Positions 4,656 to 6,327 of a stretch of DNA of 6,327 bases are shown in pieces. The notes beneath the pieces are model-generated. The model ran no database searches. It worked only from the letters and a program-made list of their open reading frames with translations, and was not told the DNA's origin. Positions within the stretch are counted from its first letter, which is position 1, and every line of letters starts with the position of its first letter. The position numbers and the translations under genes were made by a program. Source of the DNA: Actinotignum schaalii (GTDB lineage Bacteria; Actinomycetota; Actinomycetes; Actinomycetales; Actinomycetaceae); contig CAMIHT010000097.1 of the NCBI GenBank assembly GCA_946222725.1, forward strand, positions 1-6,327. The letters are read 5' to 3'.

Positions 4656-6113
4656 TTAGTTCACCTTAGCTTCAAGTACTGTGCGGGCAAGGGGTGCGGC
4701 AACGGAGCCACCGTCGCCATCCCACACGGCATTGCCCGAATTTTCGACCACGACGGCCACGGTATAGGCCGTGTCCCCGATGGTCGCATTCCCCACGAAC
4801 CACGCGTGCGGGGGGATATCATTCGTGATTTCCGCGGTACCGGTTTTCCCGGAAGTTTCAATGCCGGGGAGGGTGAAAAGATACCCGGTGCCGTGCTTGA
4901 CCTCATTGACCATCATCTGGTGCATATAGCTCGCGGTTTGCTGGCTCATTGCGCGGGAGAGCACTTCCGGTTCGCTTTCGCTCACGGGTTCGAGATCCGC
5001 GGTGAGGGTGCGGCGCACCAGATTCGGTTTCATGACGATGCCGTCATTAGCGATTGCCGCCCCGACCATCGCCATCTGCATCGGGGTGACCCGAATATCG
5101 CGTTGGCCGATGGAATCCATGGCGAGCGCCGCGGCATCGGCGGGGGCGGGGAAACGCGACGCGGATACCGGCAGCGGGGTGGCCAGCTCGCTATTGAAAC
5201 CGAATTTTTCGGCCTGCGCGACCATCTTTTCCGGGCCCACCGCAATCCCGCCGATAGCGAACGGCGTATTGCACGATTGTGCGAAAGCCTCGGTGAGCGT
5301 GACTTTCCCGGAGCCGTCTCCGCAGGCGGCCTGCCCCGGATTCCACATATCGTGGGTGGTCCCCGGCGGCACGAAGGTGCGCGGGGCCTCCACCGGCGAA
5401 TCGGGGTTCAGCCCGAGGTTCTCAATCATCGCGGTGGCGGTGAGCAGCTTGAAAGACGAGCCGGGAGCGTACTGGTCCCCTCCGGTAGCCCGGTCGATCA
5501 GCGGCGTGGCGGGATCGGTTTCGAGGGCCTGATAGTTCTCGCGCGCGGCCGCGGTATCGTGCGTGGCCACTCCGTTCGGATCGAATCCGGGGGTGGAGAC
5601 CTGCGCCAGAATATCTCCGGTGCGGGAATTAAGTACGACGACGGCGCCGCGCTGGTTACCCAGCGCGGCGGCTGCGGCCTCCTGGAGCTGGGGATCGATA
5701 GTGAGCTCAACGCCCCCGCCCTGGGGCTGGGAGCCGGTAATGAGCTCCTCGATACGTTGACCGGCCAGGGAGGAATCCGAGCCGCCCAGGACCGGGTTCA
5801 TGGCGCGTTCCAAGCCCGTCATCGAGTTATGGGCGATGGAGTAGTAGCCGGTGAGGTTCGAGTAGATCTCCGGGCGCTCGTAAACACGCAGGTAGTTGTA
5901 GGCATCGTCGATGGGTTGGGAGGAGACGATGGAGTCCCCGGCCACGATAATGGGACCGCGCTGGGTGCCGTATTCGCGGTAGAGCGTACGCACATTCCAC
6001 GCGTTGGCGTTTAGGCTGGCGGCTTGGAAGAACTGGATCGCGGTGGTGGAGCCGGCCAAACCTAAAAACATGACCGCGAGGACCGCGACGAGCTGGCGGA
6101 TAGGGCGATTCAC
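4656..6113 (-). CDS. pbpA: Penicillin-binding protein PbpA (class B transpeptidase)
   Basis: This 485-residue enzyme makes peptide cross-links in peptidoglycan outside the membrane and is the target of beta-lactams. An N-terminal membrane anchor covers about 8-29 (LVAVLAVMFLGLAGSTTAIQ). A dimer/pedestal-type region follows (about 35-150), including YNYLRVYERPEIYSNLTGYY, typical of actinobacterial PbpA. The transpeptidase domain runs from about 155 to 480. It has the nucleophile Ser219 in YAPGSSFKLL (SxxK with Lys222), SCN at 280-282 (SxN motif) and KTGTAE from 423. The length is close to mycobacterial PbpA (about 490). The start is a GTG at 6113 that overlaps the stop of the SEDS gene as GTGA, with GGAGG at 6124-6128. 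PbpA therefore pairs genetically with its glycan polymerase, and pknB follows after 29 bases. All catalytic motifs are intact. Confidence 0.97.
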   Translation of the reverse strand: MNRPIRQLVAVLAVMFLGLAGSTTAIQFFQAASLNANAWNVRTLYREYGTQRGPIIVAGDSIVSSQPIDDAYNYLRVYERPEIYSNLTGYYSIAHNSMTGLERAMNPVLGGSDSSLAGQRIEELITGSQPQGGGVELTIDPQLQEAAAAALGNQRGAVVVLNSRTGDILAQVSTPGFDPNGVATHDTAAARENYQALETDPATPLIDRATGGDQYAPGSSFKLLTATAMIENLGLNPDSPVEAPRTFVPPGTTHDMWNPGQAACGDGSGKVTLTEAFAQSCNTPFAIGGIAVGPEKMVAQAEKFGFNSELATPLPVSASRFPAPADAAALAMDSIGQRDIRVTPMQMAMVGAAIANDGIVMKPNLVRRTLTADLEPVSESEPEVLSRAMSQQTASYMHQMMVNEVKHGTGYLFTLPGIETSGKTGTAEITNDIPPHAWFVGNATIGDTAYTVAVVVENSGNAVWDGDGGSVAAPLARTVLEAKVN

Positions 6114-6327
6114 GGGCGCACCACCTCCGTGCGAGCGCCGCCGGCCGGGCCTCCCGCGCCGCCCTCATCAGCGCTCCCACGCAGGACCGCGAGTTCGTCG
6201 GTGGTGGGCAGCGGGCGGGCTTCTTCGGGGCGGCGGGCGGTGTGCGACATGCGGATGAGCAGCGCGATAATAATCCAGTTTGTCAGCAGCGCCGAACCGC
6301 CGTGCGCGAGGAAAGGCAGGGCCAGGC
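6110..6327 (-). CDS. rodA: RodA/FtsW-type SEDS protein, C-terminal part (runs off the right edge)
   Basis: The visible 71 residues are the C-terminus of a SEDS-family peptidoglycan glycan polymerase, a multi-helix membrane protein that works with a class B PBP. LALPFLAHGGSALLTNWIII matches the conserved end of the family (usually GVTxPFxSYGGSS, then a helix), followed by ALLIRMSHTARRP. Residues 31-71 form a hydrophilic cytoplasmic tail rich in Arg, Glu, Pro and Gly. The usual Ser-Tyr before GGS is Ala-His here. The catalytic aspartate region is outside the window. The call RodA over FtsW rests on the neighbour pbpA, with which it shares a four-base GTGA overlap, since FtsW genes normally sit in the mur/fts cluster. 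The upstream part of the operon probably holds pstP and FHA genes, by analogy only. Confidence 0.88.
   Translation of the reverse strand, partial: LALPFLAHGGSALLTNWIIIALLIRMSHTARRPEEARPLPTTDELAVLRGSADEGGAGGPAGGARTEVVRP

Noticed and set aside
4806..6014. Long open frame (402 codons) antisense to pbpA
   Set aside because: It is a shadow of a GC-rich gene: pbpA on the other strand has all its catalytic motifs, while this frame has no recognisable domain, and its translation is rich in Gly, Arg and His as mirror frames are.

Overview
The window looks like chromosome from a high-GC Gram-positive bacterium (Actinomycetota). An Actinomycetaceae-like source (Actinomyces and relatives) is the best guess. 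The reasons are a CrgA homologue, a class E sortase, a SEDS-PbpA-PknB cell-wall operon, GC-rich codon use, GTG starts and long open antisense frames. The genus cannot be named from the sequence alone.

Layout from left to right. Positions 1-671 (minus strand) hold crgA, a two-helix cell-division membrane protein, followed after 3 bases by the start of a 6-phosphofructokinase gene that runs off the left edge. Positions 672-927 are a divergent intergenic region. Positions 928-2045 (plus strand) hold a class E sortase and a 52-residue single-helix membrane protein. Positions 2046-2493 are a 448-base non-coding spacer between convergent genes. It carries two long imperfect palindromes, a GC-rich hairpin, degenerate TAGTGCAAA repeats and the probable pknB terminator. 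Positions 2494-6327 (minus strand) are an operon transcribed right to left: the C-terminus of a RodA/FtsW-type SEDS protein, pbpA and pknB. The SEDS gene overlaps pbpA by four bases, and pbpA is followed by pknB after 29 bases.

Functionally this is the envelope-growth neighbourhood found near the origin in many actinobacteria. The SEDS glycan polymerase and the PbpA transpeptidase build peptidoglycan. The PASTA kinase PknB senses wall fragments and phosphorylates growth and division factors. CrgA helps organise the division complex, and SrtE anchors surface proteins to the wall. Compared with the arrangement known from Mycobacterium (rodA-pbpA-pknA-pknB, and a trpG-type gene near pknB), a second kinase gene and trpG are absent here. 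The PknB extracellular part has three PASTA domains, a long Ala/Gly and YPTG-repeat linker before its membrane helix, and a Gly/Ser tail after the last PASTA.

I see no new defence, mobile or biosynthetic system. The least explained DNA is the convergent spacer at 2046-2493, whose palindromes and repeat fragments look like a degenerate intergenic repeat family.
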